Position numbers and translations under genes: made by a program
The notes under the pieces: generated by a model
What the model saw: only the letters and a program-made list of their open reading frames with translations
Told to the model about the DNA's origin: nothing
The model's database searches: none
Origin: Lysinibacillus odysseyi
GTDB taxonomy: Bacteria > Bacillota > Bacilli > Bacillales_A > Planococcaceae
Assembly: GCA_014595895.1 (NCBI GenBank)
Contig: JABUKB010000003.1
Span: 156,685 to 220,684, forward strand
Length of the DNA stretch: 64,000 bases
Direction: 5' to 3'
Shown: positions 7,209 to 15,296 of the stretch, one piece after another
Position numbering within the stretch: position 1 is the stretch's first letter
Layout of the letters: the number at the start of each line of letters is the position of its first letter

Positions 7209-9323
7209 ATGAAAAATCTTTTTAAACCAGGAATCGTTATTTTAGACAAACTAACATTCAGTAAAAAATTTATGCTGTTATTCATCATCATCATATTAAC
7301 ATTTAGTTACCTGTTGTTGGATATTGTACAACAAACAAATAATCGAATTGCTACGATTAAAAAAGAGGCAACGGGAATTGACTTGATTGAAGAAGTTTAT
7401 CCTGTAGTAAAATTCATGCAACAACACCGTGGCCTTACGGTAAACTTATTGAGTGGAGATGCTTCCGCAGCTCCCAAAAGAGAAGACGCTGGTAAAAATG
7501 TAAACGATTCATTCGCTGTGTTACTGAAAGAGGTAGAAAATTACCCATCTTATACAGAAATTGAATCAAACATCAATACATTGAATGAAGATTGGAAGCA
7601 AGTACAATCTACATCAGCAAATGGTACTTCTAAAGAGGCCTTTGCATTACACAGTGATTTAATTGCCGAGATATTAGGTTTAATTAAGATAATTGCAGAA
7701 GAGACTAAGCTTTCATTAGAATCCGATGCGACAAAACATCATTTAAATAAATTACTAACTGAAACCTTACCACCTATTACAGAAAACATGGCGAAAGCAC
7801 GTGGGACAGGAGTCGGGGTGGCGACAAAAAAAGAATTAACTGACGACAATCGTTACCAGCTCTTATTTCTAATGCAAACGATGCAAAGCTATGTAGACGC
7901 ATCATCTAATGATTATGAAGCGATTTTCAAATTAGATCCTTCGTTAAAAACAAGATTGGAAACACAAGCAAATGAATCATTAAAGAGTACGGAAGAGATT
8001 TTAGCTATCATTGATAAAGAATTATTGAAAGCTGAGACGATTACCATTGTCCCTTCTAATTATTTTGATTTAACGACTGCTAACATTGATTCGATTTTCG
8101 ATTTAATTGATTTTCAAAAGAATGAACTGCAACATCGTTTAGAGAATGATCTAGCATTATATGAAAAGAAACGTGCTACAACATTAGCTGTTATTGCAGT
8201 TATTGTGTTCATCTTACTTTATGCTTTACTCTCATTTTATTTCAGTATTCAGACGAAAGTAAAATCGATTCAGCACGTTACCGAACAACTAGCTACGGGC
8301 GATTTAACAAAGCATGTCGCCATCACATCAAAAGATGAATTTGCATCCATTTCAACATCACTAAATGAAATGATTGAAGAAATCAAAAGGGTCATTACAA
8401 ATAGTAAAACAACAGCTAAATCTGTCGAGTCTTCTAGTAAAGATTTATTCACAATCACGGAAGAAACAACAGAAGCGACAAATTATATTTCTGAATCAAT
8501 AGAAAAAGTATCAGAAATCATCGAAGATCAATTGGAACAATCAAGAAATAACGTAAAATTAATGGATGATGCAGCTCAGCAATTAGAGATGATTGCACAA
8601 GCACATGTTCATGTGTTAGATGCTTCTGACGCTACACTACGTGAAGTAGAAGACGGAGATCAAAACTTTGATAATTTGACTAAACAAATGACTGTTATTA
8701 CACAATCCGTGGACACTACTTCAGAAGTAATCCATCAATTAAACGAGCGTTCCAAGGAAATCGGTTTGATTTTAGATGCGATTGTTTCCATCGCAGCACA
8801 GACAAATTTGTTAAGTTTGAATGCAGCAATTGAAGCTGCGCGTGCGGGAGAACATGGGAAAGGCTTTGCCGTTGTAGCTGATGAAGTACGAAAATTAGCC
8901 GATGAATCATCCCGTTTGACAGAACAAATTCGCCATATTGTTCAAGGAATTCAACAAGATACAACAACTTCCGTAACCGCTATGCAAAATGTATCGAATG
9001 AAACAGTAGCTGGCACAAATTTAATCTATACAACAAAAGACTCGTTAACTCGAATCTTCGAACGAACAAGAAATGTTTCAGAAGAAATTCATACCGTTAT
9101 AAAATCGGTTGACACCGTTGCAAAAGAAATGAAAATATTAGATGATTCTATTCATTTAGAAGCTGACCAAGCAAAAGTATCAGAGCACAATATTCAATCT
9201 ATTGTAGCAGCAACAGAACAACAACTCGCTGCAATGGAGGAAGTAACTGCTTCCGCTCAAATACTAAGTGATAAAGCTTTACAATTAAAAGATACGATGG
9301 AAAATTTCAAAACGGAGGAATGA
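7209..9323 (+). CDS. Methyl-accepting chemotaxis protein
   Basis: Transmembrane chemoreceptor of 704 residues. TM1 is at about 21-43. The large extracellular helical sensor domain (about 45-320) contains [17 protein letters not shown], a helix reminiscent of NIT-type or helical-bundle sensors. TM2 is at about 325-347, HAMP at about 350-400, and the cytoplasmic signalling domain carries the invariant hairpin tip ([20 protein letters not shown] ... [12 protein letters not shown], about 530-570). No C-terminal CheR-binding pentapeptide. The ligand cannot be predicted. A good terminator follows. The 13-base motif TCGACCTATTGTT 64 bases upstream also precedes the HD-GYP gene at 62199. Confidence 0.93.
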   Translation: MKNLFKPGIVILDKLTFSKKFMLLFIIIILTFSYLLLDIVQQTNNRIATIKKEATGIDLIEEVYPVVKFMQQHRGLTVNLLSGDASAAPKREDAGKNVNDSFAVLLKEVENYPSYTEIESNINTLNEDWKQVQSTSANGTSKEAFALHSDLIAEILGLIKIIAEETKLSLESDATKHHLNKLLTETLPPITENMAKARGTGVGVATKKELTDDNRYQLLFLMQTMQSYVDASSNDYEAIFKLDPSLKTRLETQANESLKSTEEILAIIDKELLKAETITIVPSNYFDLTTANIDSIFDLIDFQKNELQHRLENDLALYEKKRATTLAVIAVIVFILLYALLSFYFSIQTKVKSIQHVTEQLATGDLTKHVAITSKDEFASISTSLNEMIEEIKRVITNSKTTAKSVESSSKDLFTITEETTEATNYISESIEKVSEIIEDQLEQSRNNVKLMDDAAQQLEMIAQAHVHVLDASDATLREVEDGDQNFDNLTKQMTVITQSVDTTSEVIHQLNERSKEIGLILDAIVSIAAQTNLLSLNAAIEAARAGEHGKGFAVVADEVRKLADESSRLTEQIRHIVQGIQQDTTTSVTAMQNVSNETVAGTNLIYTTKDSLTRIFERTRNVSEEIHTVIKSVDTVAKEMKILDDSIHLEADQAKVSEHNIQSIVAATEQQLAAMEEVTASAQILSDKALQLKDTMENFKTEE

Positions 9324-9341
9324 CCATTCCGTTTACACTCT

Positions 9342-9370
9342 AAGAGCCTCTTTAAAGGAGGCTCTTTTTT
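9342..9370 (+). terminator. Terminator after chemoreceptor gene
   Basis: AAGAGCCTC/GAGGCTCTT stem, loop TTTAAAG, then TTTT. Confidence 0.85.
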
Positions 9371-9421
9371 ATCATCAATAAAACTTATATTGTTTTTACT
9401 CATGATGATTAATAAATGCAC

Positions 9422-10801
9422 TTAAGTATTGACCACTATCTCATTGTTCTCTAACAGCGGTGTTTTAGCTTCAACACCGAGCTTTTTTAATAGTTTTGCA
9501 ATGGTTTGCATAGCACTTTTAGAGTTGATTTTTCCTTCTATGTAATAGATTTCACCCGTTAAAGTAGATTGGTACTCACGAATGGTAGTGAATTTTCTTC
9601 TATCCAAATGCACTGGCTGCATTGCTATTGCATAACGTTTTCCCCCGTCACCGCTTCCAAGAATGACACCTTCATCAACGAGTTCTCTTAATGGAAGACC
9701 TTGTTCCTCAATCCATTGCAGTGTCTTGTTCCAAATTTGCGGAACACTTTCGCCTGTTAAGACCTTTTCATTTCCTTCATGATGAATGATAATGGTTAGC
9801 TCATCCCATCTTTTATGGATCGTTCTTTGGAATTGAGGAGAGAAATTCCATAATTCATCTACATCATTTTCTTCATCTAGGATCCAGCGAATCGTTCTAA
9901 ACACATCACCGTACGTTTCTGTTACGACCATCTTTACATAGTCTCTTTCTTCACTATCGTCTTCGTTGGATATATTCGTAATTGCTTTCATAACATCTTC
10001 AAATCGGTCGTATATAGAGCGAGCCAAAATCCTTTCTTCTTCTATGGTAGCTAGCTTTTCGCGTTTGTTTTTATATGGCATCCGTAACGCGTCTACATAT
10101 TGTTGAATGATAGGTTTGGCATATATATTTAAGTCCGGATTATCCAAACAAGGCATTAGAACGAAGTCTACCAGTTGCTGATAATCAATTCCAATCCATC
10201 TAGAACTCCCAAAAGTTGCTTCATTCGACTCTTTCATTTGGCTTTTCGGGACTAATGCAACGAGTAGAAACTTATCATCTTTAAAAGTTTCCTCAAATTT
10301 CCGTAAATATTTATTGCATTGATTTACGTCCACTCTTGCATATACCTTTTGTTCTACAGCAAGGATCAATTTTTGCTCATTCGTTTTCTCTTTTTCATCA
10401 ACGATATTTACTTTGAAAAAGACATCCAGCCTTCCTTTTTCATCATTTCTCTCCAATTCTTCCTCTACTTCATATATATCTAGTTTATTTATATCCTTTT
10501 CTGCGATTACCTCAGGATTTCGGAATTGATTTACATTTAGCATCGCAATATCGGTAATGTCATCAATATTTTTATCCGCTGACTCTGCTACAATCATTAA
10601 AAATCTTTGAAAAGGATAATAGCCTAACATATGTCGCTCTGTCGGATTTAAAAGCCATGATAAAAACTTTGAGTGCCAAGTTTCAAGATGAGTCGCTCCT
10701 ACAACATGAAACACATTTGGTCGGTCAATTAAAAATTTTAATGCAACAAAATCTTTGTCCATTGTTAGTTCATAAAGCATCCGTTTAAGGGATTTCATCA
10801 C
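9422..10801 (-). CDS. PD-(D/E)XK nuclease family protein (PDDEXK_4 type)
   Basis: 459-residue soluble protein. The N-terminus has the THLETWHSKFLSWLLNP block typical of the PDDEXK_4 family. The nuclease signature is complete: Asp126 in GRLDVFFKV, then Glu150 and Lys152 in ILAVEQKV, followed by QCNKYLRKF. AGGAGG lies 9 bases before ATG. It stands alone, with no methyltransferase, helicase or toxin-like partner next to it, so it is neither an obvious restriction enzyme nor part of a recognised system. Such proteins occur often in defence-rich accessory regions; a role in anti-phage defence is only inferred from the island context. Confidence 0.75.
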   Translation of the reverse strand: MMKSLKRMLYELTMDKDFVALKFLIDRPNVFHVVGATHLETWHSKFLSWLLNPTERHMLGYYPFQRFLMIVAESADKNIDDITDIAMLNVNQFRNPEVIAEKDINKLDIYEVEEELERNDEKGRLDVFFKVNIVDEKEKTNEQKLILAVEQKVYARVDVNQCNKYLRKFEETFKDDKFLLVALVPKSQMKESNEATFGSSRWIGIDYQQLVDFVLMPCLDNPDLNIYAKPIIQQYVDALRMPYKNKREKLATIEEERILARSIYDRFEDVMKAITNISNEDDSEERDYVKMVVTETYGDVFRTIRWILDEENDVDELWNFSPQFQRTIHKRWDELTIIIHHEGNEKVLTGESVPQIWNKTLQWIEEQGLPLRELVDEGVILGSGDGGKRYAIAMQPVHLDRRKFTTIREYQSTLTGEIYYIEGKINSKSAMQTIAKLLKKLGVEAKTPLLENNEIVVNT

Positions 10802-10994
10802 ATATTTCCTCCTGCTAATGTTTTGATGTAAATGGAAATCATATGTATAAAAAAGAAGCCCTTTTCTAACAGAATGAAGTTACTACATATTATTCGAAAA
10901 GAGGACTTCCCTATGGAATAAGTCTACTATAGCTATTGTGAATGTACTAACCAACCATACTGATAAAAAGTTAACACTACTATGTTGCCATTAA

Positions 10995-11058
10995 GAAAAG
11001 CCTGGGATGGGTAAACAAACAATGGAAAATATAAAGAAGCGGGCCCCAAAGGTGGTAC
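10995..11058 (+). pseudogene. Frameshifted YjzC-like remnant
   Basis: The two frames read KPGMGKQ and then NNGKYKEAGPKGGT, matching KPGMDNQ-KPGKYIEVGPRGGK of the intact YjzC-like gene at 20808 after a 2-base deletion between them. A stop codon sits directly before the KPGM frame and no start codon or ribosome site remains. Confidence 0.6.
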
Positions 11059-11096
11059 AATAATCACCGCTATTTACATGCTGATTATTCAAGTAA

Positions 11097-11128
11097 GCAA
11101 AAGGGTATGACGATTTAACGCCATACCC
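11097..11128 (-). terminator. Terminator of opuAC-like gene
   Basis: GGGTATG/CATACCC with an inner GCG/CGT extension is followed by TTTT on the minus strand. Confidence 0.6.
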
Positions 11129-11164
11129 CCTATTTTATCGTTTTTGCATTTTGTACTTGGAACT

Positions 11165-12028
11165 TTAAGTAATATCTTTTGTCCACTCGGCAACTTTCGC
11201 TTCATTTTCTTTAATCCATTTTTTTGCTGCATCTTTAGGATCCATGCCTTCCATAATATCATACATAACACTTTCTATATCTTCCGGAGTCCAGTGGAAA
11301 TTTTTGAGAACGCTGTATGCTCCCGGATTATCCTCTTTAAATCCTATACGTGCAAATGTACCGATATACTCTTCAGTTCCATACATTCCTTTAGGGTCAT
11401 CTAAATATTTCAAATCAAATGAGTTAAATTTCCAGTGAGGAGACCAACCTGTCACTATGATTTCCTCTCCGTTCTCAATCGCCTGCTTAAGAGCCCCTGT
11501 CATTGCTACTGAAGATGAGCTAATTACCTTCCACCCTTCAAGGTTAGGATATATCTCATGCGCATTTTCTGTAGTTCCTGTTATATTTGCTCCTGGTTCA
11601 ATGGCCGTTATCGTTTTACCTGCTTCATCTGTTAAATCTTCGATAGAGTCCACCTCCATATAACTAGGCACTACTAATCCAATCTTCCCACCTTTTAGAT
11701 TTTCACCTAAATCATCTAAACGACCCTTGTACTTCTCAACTTGTGGGGCATGCGTCTGTGGCAGCCAAGCTGATACCATGCCATCAACCTCTCCATTAGC
11801 AAGGGCCTCCCACATAATACCATTATCTAAAGGCGTTAGTGTTACATCATATCCTACATCTTCTAGAACTTGCCCTATTACATGTGTGGAGGCAACTTCA
11901 GTCTCCCATTCAACATAGGCTAAGTTAACAGCTTGATTTTTTGTAGCTTCATTATCTGAAGCACAAGCAGCTAACAATAAACCTAATACTAAAACCAACC
12001 CTAGCTTTGATAATCTAATGAATCTCAT
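11165..12028 (-). CDS. Glycine betaine-type ABC substrate-binding lipoprotein (orphan OpuAC)
   Basis: 287-residue lipoprotein. Signal peptide with lipobox LLAAC (Cys22) gives membrane anchoring outside the cell. The body is an OpuAC/ProX-like type II binding protein: VNLAYVEWETEVASTHV at the N-lobe, SAWLPQTHAPQVEKY, GWSPHWKFN and FHWTPEDIE supply Trp/Tyr residues for an aromatic cage for quaternary amines. No ATPase or permease gene (opuAA/opuAB) is adjacent, so it must work with a transporter encoded elsewhere or is a relic of a moved operon. AGGGAGA precedes the ATG. A perfect 10-bp inverted repeat in the promoter suggests repressor control. Confidence 0.88.
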   Translation of the reverse strand: MRFIRLSKLGLVLVLGLLLAACASDNEATKNQAVNLAYVEWETEVASTHVIGQVLEDVGYDVTLTPLDNGIMWEALANGEVDGMVSAWLPQTHAPQVEKYKGRLDDLGENLKGGKIGLVVPSYMEVDSIEDLTDEAGKTITAIEPGANITGTTENAHEIYPNLEGWKVISSSSVAMTGALKQAIENGEEIIVTGWSPHWKFNSFDLKYLDDPKGMYGTEEYIGTFARIGFKEDNPGAYSVLKNFHWTPEDIESVMYDIMEGMDPKDAAKKWIKENEAKVAEWTKDIT

Positions 12029-12082
12029 AAAATCTCCCTTTCTTCTTGTCTTGCTGAGAATGTTTTATATGTAAAAATCAAC

Positions 12083-12118
12083 AAGTAACAACTTAATATT
12101 AACTATAGGTTGTTACTT
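12083..12118 (-). promoter_or_regulatory. Inverted-repeat operator over the opuAC-like promoter
   Basis: AAGTAACAAC (12083-12092) and GTTGTTACTT (12109-12118) form a perfect 10-bp repeat. The arm nearest the gene contains a -35-like TTGTTA, with TATAAA 16 bases downstream, so a bound protein would block transcription. Confidence 0.55.
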
Positions 12119-12206
12119 TTGTCAAATAGGTAATTAGTACAGAAGGCTTAGAGTTTTAAGGAGTATATTCAGTTTAAAATGTTAATAAGAGTAGGGTAGC
12201 ATAATA

Positions 12207-12222
12207 GTTTTCACGTGAAACT
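12207..12222. other. parS-like site in accessory region
   Basis: GTTTTCACGTGAAACT matches the Spo0J consensus TGTTTCACGTGAAACA at 13 of 16 positions with a perfect central TTCACGTGAAAC, except for one arm base. Confidence 0.45.
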
Positions 12223-12369
12223 GTAATAGTAGAATCGGGGAAATTTCTTGGTGCATGGTGCAGGAAGCAATTTATTGATCAATAAAAATTTTCATGCGTG
12301 GGGTTAGCCATTAGAATGGCTCCTGTATGGGTTAATAAACTGGCAGTTGTCTGCTGGTTACCGATTAGG

Positions 12370-12510
12370 CAGTATGTTTTACTTGGCATCGGTGGTTCAA
12401 TTGGAGCTTCTTTGAGATACATCGTTTTTATATCTTTATTTACGATTCAAACACTCATCTTTCCTTTTGAATTGTTTGTGTACCCGACACAAGGAAACAA
12501 AGCCTCTTAA
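12370..12510 (+). pseudogene. crcB: crcB/fluC 5' fragment
   Basis: The frame reads QYVLLGIGGSIGASLRYIVF, the characteristic N-terminus of CrcB/Fluc fluoride channels (normally about 115-130 residues). It then diverges and stops after about 46 residues. No ribosome site or proper start. It is a truncated relic directly followed by a terminator and an rlmH-tail repeat, as if cut by a cassette boundary. Confidence 0.6.
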
Positions 12511-12515
12511 AAACT

Positions 12516-12555
12516 AAAAGACGAAGGAATCCGAGCAGGATTCTTTCGTCTTTTT
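12516..12555 (+). terminator. Strong bidirectional terminator
   Basis: AAAAGACGAAGGAATCC pairs with GGATTCTTTCGTCTTTT over 17 positions (one wobble), loop GAGCA, T tract on both strands. Confidence 0.8.
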
Positions 12556-12565
12556 AAAACCGAAC

Positions 12566-12586
12566 TTACTTATGATAAGGCTCTCC
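12566..12586 (-). repeat. rlmH-tail att-like repeat, copy 3 (both arms intact)
   Basis: The minus strand reads GGA GAG CCT TAT CAT AAG TAA, G-E-P-Y-H-K-stop, differing from rlmH only at synonymous positions. It is flanked by AAACCGAACTTAC on the left (12557-12569) and GTAAGTACGGTTT on the right (12596-12608), making a near-perfect palindrome of about 52 bp with an inner TAAGG/CCTTA stem. This is the best copy for defining the element. Confidence 0.75.
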
Positions 12587-12615
12587 TTAACTAGTGTAAG
12601 TACGGTTTTTTTAGT

Positions 12616-12635
12616 AAAGAGGCTGGGACATAACC
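12616..12635 (+). repeat. GAGGnTGGGACA intergenic repeat, copy 1
   Basis: AAAGAGGCTGGGACATAACC shares 18 of 20 bases with the copy at 19452. Short sequences of this type (TGGGACAnAA) occur in intergenic regions of many Firmicutes. Confidence 0.5.
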
Positions 12636-12724
12636 AGCTTCTAATCATAAGAAAGTGGAATTTGAGACAGCTCTTGAATAGATAACTGTTCATCAATCAG
12701 AAACTATTTTTAATGATATCTACT

Positions 12725-12830
12725 TCAGAAAACAGCACCTGCACCCCTCTGCTTAATGACAACATTCATGCCATCAGGCTCTCCATAGAGAATCCCCTTA
12801 TGAATAAAAAAGCTACTGAACGAACTTCTT
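12725..12830 (-). pseudogene. Unrecognised C-terminal coding relic
   Basis: The minus-strand frame reads ...FFIHKGILYGEPDGMNVV followed by IKQRGAGAVF-stop, protein-like in composition, with no start codon or ribosome site. It directly follows the MarR gene. The parent family is not identified. Confidence 0.3.
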
Positions 12831-12838
12831 TCTCATCA

Positions 12839-13252
12839 CTATGTATTTAGTTTTTGATAGATGTGCAACATTTGTTGTATTTCTTCATTCGTAAGTTTTT
12901 CAAATATTTTCTTCCTTAATATCTGCCCTACTTCACTGGCCTCTTTTAAAATCATTTCACCAGCATATGTAATTTCCAAATAAATGATTCGACGGTCATT
13001 TTCATCAGTGGAGCGGGTAACTAACTGCCTTTTTACTAACTTTTCCGTTAAATGTGTAACTGAAGGTGGTGTTAAGCCAAGCGCTTTTGCCATATCAGAA
13101 GGACGACTTTTGCCATTTACCTTTAAATGACCAAGGATAAGAATATGTGATACTCCCAAGCCTTTATTGAAACTCTTATTCCACTGAATAATCAGATTGT
13201 TTGTCATTTTATCCATATTATGTAGAATTTCAAATATGGTTTCCTCCTGCAT
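12839..13252 (-). CDS. MarR-family transcriptional regulator
   Basis: 137-residue winged-helix regulator. The recognition segment SRPSDMAKALGLTPPSVTHLTEKLVKRQLVTRS is followed by the MarR wing signature DENDRRIIYLEIT. I chose the ATG at 13252 because GGGGGG lies 8 bases upstream; the open frame extends to a TTG at 13273 that overlaps this ribosome site. It is separated from the SDR/MFS cluster by 1.1 kb of pseudogenes and points away from it; control of the SDR cluster or of the operator at 12083 is possible but unproven. Confidence 0.88.
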   Translation of the reverse strand: MQEETIFEILHNMDKMTNNLIIQWNKSFNKGLGVSHILILGHLKVNGKSRPSDMAKALGLTPPSVTHLTEKLVKRQLVTRSTDENDRRIIYLEITYAGEMILKEASEVGQILRKKIFEKLTNEEIQQMLHIYQKLNT

Positions 13253-13329
13253 GTGAAATTCCCCCCTCTCCAAATAGAATCCCCCAGATTAAATCAGGGA
13301 GATCAGTTTTTCCTTACTATACCATATTA

Positions 13330-13538
13330 TTAGGCTGGAAATCTGCCAGCAATAATAAGCACGGCCCCTATAATATAGAAAAAATCATCTGATGACAAGA
13401 TTAATACTGCATAGTTGTCGCAGCCATTAATAGCCTATGCTGTTACATTAGCACCCTCTCATTGGAATGAGTCAACTATTCCTCCTCTACCAGAAGCTCT
13501 GCTTGTTACAATTGATACTTTACCATTTAATTTACCTA
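13330..13538 (-). pseudogene. Internally deleted SDR pseudogene
   Basis: In one frame the minus strand gives IGKLNGKVSIVTSRASGRGG (degenerate SDR N-terminus, GxxxGxG lost), stop, EGANVTA, stop, AIN, and then jumps to AVLILSSDDFFYIIGAVLII and AGRFPA-stop. The last part corresponds to the SDR C-terminus (LASDDSSYITGAVLVVDGG). Two in-frame stops and loss of the whole catalytic centre. Confidence 0.6.
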
Positions 13539-13540
13539 TC

Positions 13541-13640
13541 TATAAATAGACCCTTGGCGTGTACCACCGCCGAGCATAAAGGGTTGTCTATTAATGTAAT
13601 TAGCATCATCGCTTAGTTAAAGATACAGCAGTTCTCCCAA
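13541..13640 (-). pseudogene. SDR C-terminal pseudogene fragment
   Basis: The minus strand reads LSDDANYINRQPFMLGGGTR after a frame break from IGRTAVSLT. This is the C-terminal SDR block (SSDDANYINGQxFxVDGG). It ends immediately before the SDR relic at 13330-13538, as in a former tandem pair. Confidence 0.5.
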
Positions 13641-14056
13641 TGTAACCGTAAAAATTTACAAGGATAGGTCCTATAGGAAAAGAAGCCTTTTGATAAATGT
13701 CACAAATTCTTGCGTTATTATTGCTTTTTTAGTCACAATTTAGTATTATTTAGTCGTTAATAATTAAGCATCTAATAATTTTAGGTATAAATAAATTTAC
13801 AGCGTTATAGAATAAGACCTGATTCAGAGCTTACCGACAAAAGTATTTTCATGTCCTCTACTAACATGACATAATAATCGCGCTTATATTCTGCAGTGAT
13901 TTTGAGCTAATAATATCTATTCAGATATTCTGCACAACTTAGGTAGCCTAGTCTTTGGTAGTATGCATTCTATAACAAAACATACGTGTAACATTTTTTA
14001 TATCCTTTTATATTCTGGTGCAATTGAAAGGAAGGATACTGACAGGAAGATTAATA

Positions 14057-14255
14057 AAAAAGCTCACCTTATTAACGAAGTAATTCAGGAATTGGTTTTG
14101 CCACTGCGCATTTTATAGCAAAGAAAGCGCAAAAGTTTTTCTAGCTGATTTTAATGTTGTGGTAAAACAAGCTGCCAAGTAAATACTCATAAATGGTGAT
14201 GAGTCAGCAGGTTCTTTGTTGATACAGGATAATATAAACAAACTAATTATCTTGA
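14057..14255 (+). pseudogene. SDR N-terminal pseudogene fragment
   Basis: Frames joined across breaks read KKAHLI..., SNSGIGFATAHFIAKKAQK, VFLADFNVVVKQAAK, then INGDESAGSLLIQDNINK. These match the SDR N-terminus (GxxSGIG cofactor loop, ADFN dinucleotide region, ANGGEA). Frameshifts and stops make it non-functional. Confidence 0.55.
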
Positions 14256-14408
14256 ATTCAAGATATTTTTTTCAGGAATAAACGAAAGATAATAATCAAC
14301 TTTTTTTACCTTCACATTTATGTATTGATAAGCGGATTTTAGCAAAACCTAAAATGGTGAGCTATATAATTTGGAAAATGGAAAATAATAAAATTGGGGT
14401 GCATCTAT

Positions 14409-15158
14409 ATGAGACTAGAAGGAAAAGTAGCGATTATCACAGGGAGTGCTTCAGGGATTGGAAGAGGTATGGCTCTTGCCTTAGCAAAAGAAGGGGCACA
14501 TGTTGCAATAGTAGATATCAACGAAGAAATGGGTCAAAAAACTTTAGCAGAAATTAACCAATACAATGAAGGCATGCTATTTATTACAGATATTTCAAAA
14601 AAAGAAAATGTAAAACAAATCGTAAGTGATGTAGTTAATAAATTTGGCAAGTTAGATATTTTAATTAATAATGCACACGCTTCTAAGCAAGCACTATTTG
14701 CAGAAACAACACAAGAGCTTTTTGATTTATCGTTTGGAACTGGATTTTATCCAACTTTCTACTTTATGCAAGCAGCTTATCTTGAACTAAAGAAAACAAA
14801 AGGAAAAGTAATAAACTTTGCTTCCGGTGCAGGACTTAACGGTCAACCAACACAAACTTCCTATGCAGCAGCGAAAGAAGCAATCAGAGCAATATCACGT
14901 GTTGCAGCCAATGAGTGGGGTCCTGAAGGAATTAATGTCAATATTATCGCCCCGATTGCACTAACTTCTGGTGTCGAACAGTGGAGTAAAAGTTCACCTG
15001 AATTATACGAAGCAATGATAAATAATATTCCACTTAGAAGAATGGGCGATCCAGAAGGCGATATCGGAAGAGTAGCGGTTTTCTTATCAAGTAGCGACTC
15101 CGATTATATTACTGGACAAACTATTATGGTTGACGGTGGTTCCACGAAATTACGATAA
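14409..15158 (+). CDS. SDR family oxidoreductase (1 of 3)
   Basis: 249-residue NAD(P)-dependent short-chain dehydrogenase/reductase. Cofactor motif TGSASGIG (11-18), NNAH in place of NNAG (about 87), catalytic Ser139, Tyr152, Lys156 (SYAAAK), C-terminal ITGQTIMVDGGS. I chose ATG 14409 with GGGGTG 9 bases upstream, giving the normal MRLEGKVAIITG start; a TTG 15 bases earlier is also in frame. It lies in an SDR-SDR-MFS-MFS-SDR cluster, which suggests oxidation/reduction of an imported alcohol, ketone or steroid-like compound. The substrate is unknown. Confidence 0.9.
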   Translation: MRLEGKVAIITGSASGIGRGMALALAKEGAHVAIVDINEEMGQKTLAEINQYNEGMLFITDISKKENVKQIVSDVVNKFGKLDILINNAHASKQALFAETTQELFDLSFGTGFYPTFYFMQAAYLELKKTKGKVINFASGAGLNGQPTQTSYAAAKEAIRAISRVAANEWGPEGINVNIIAPIALTSGVEQWSKSSPELYEAMINNIPLRRMGDPEGDIGRVAVFLSSSDSDYITGQTIMVDGGSTKLR

Positions 15159-15199
15159 AAGGAATTAACCAATACGTATATATATATGTTAGTTGAATG

Positions 15200-15226
15200 A
15201 ATAGGTGGGATTTGTTCCTACCTATT
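15200..15226 (+). terminator. Hairpin between SDR genes
   Basis: AATAGGTGGGA/TCCTACCTATT is a perfect 11-bp stem with a 5-base loop; the following T tract is poor. Confidence 0.45.
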
Positions 15227-15296
15227 CTAAACATGTTTTAATTAATATGTTTTTTATTATTTCCCCCCCAAAAAAACGATAAAAAGGATGATATGA

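Larger units (their letters stand above)
10802..11164. other. Non-coding stretch with a pseudogene and terminator
   Basis: No intact gene. It contains an imperfect inverted repeat (10850-10910), the frameshifted YjzC-like relic (10995-11058) and the opuAC terminator. A reading frame at about 10914-10993 (NKSTIAIVNVLTNHTDKKL...) lacks a start and is not recognisable. Confidence 0.5.
12029..12838. other. 810-bp stretch without an intact gene
   Basis: It holds the opuAC promoter/operator, a parS-like site, the crcB fragment (12370-12510), a terminator (12516-12555), an rlmH-tail repeat (12566) with both arms, a GGGACA-type repeat (12616) and an unrecognised C-terminal coding relic on the minus strand (12725-12830). 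Confidence 0.6.
13253..14408. other. 1.1-kb graveyard of SDR gene fragments
   Basis: No intact gene. Remnants of at least three short-chain dehydrogenase genes (13330-13538, 13541-13640 on the minus strand; 14057-14255 on the plus strand) lie in AT-rich DNA. 13700-14040 shows nothing recognisable. Confidence 0.6.

Noticed and set aside
12230..12300. A fluoride riboswitch upstream of the crcB fragment
   Set aside because: The GGTGCATGGTG-like text does not reproduce the conserved fluoride-aptamer pattern.
13330..13400. C-terminal fragment of an MFS efflux pump paired with the MarR gene
   Set aside because: The hydrophobic stretch FYIIGAVLIIAG at first looked like a membrane helix, but SSDDFFYIIGAVLIIAGR fits the SDR C-terminal block and is in frame with an SDR N-terminus.
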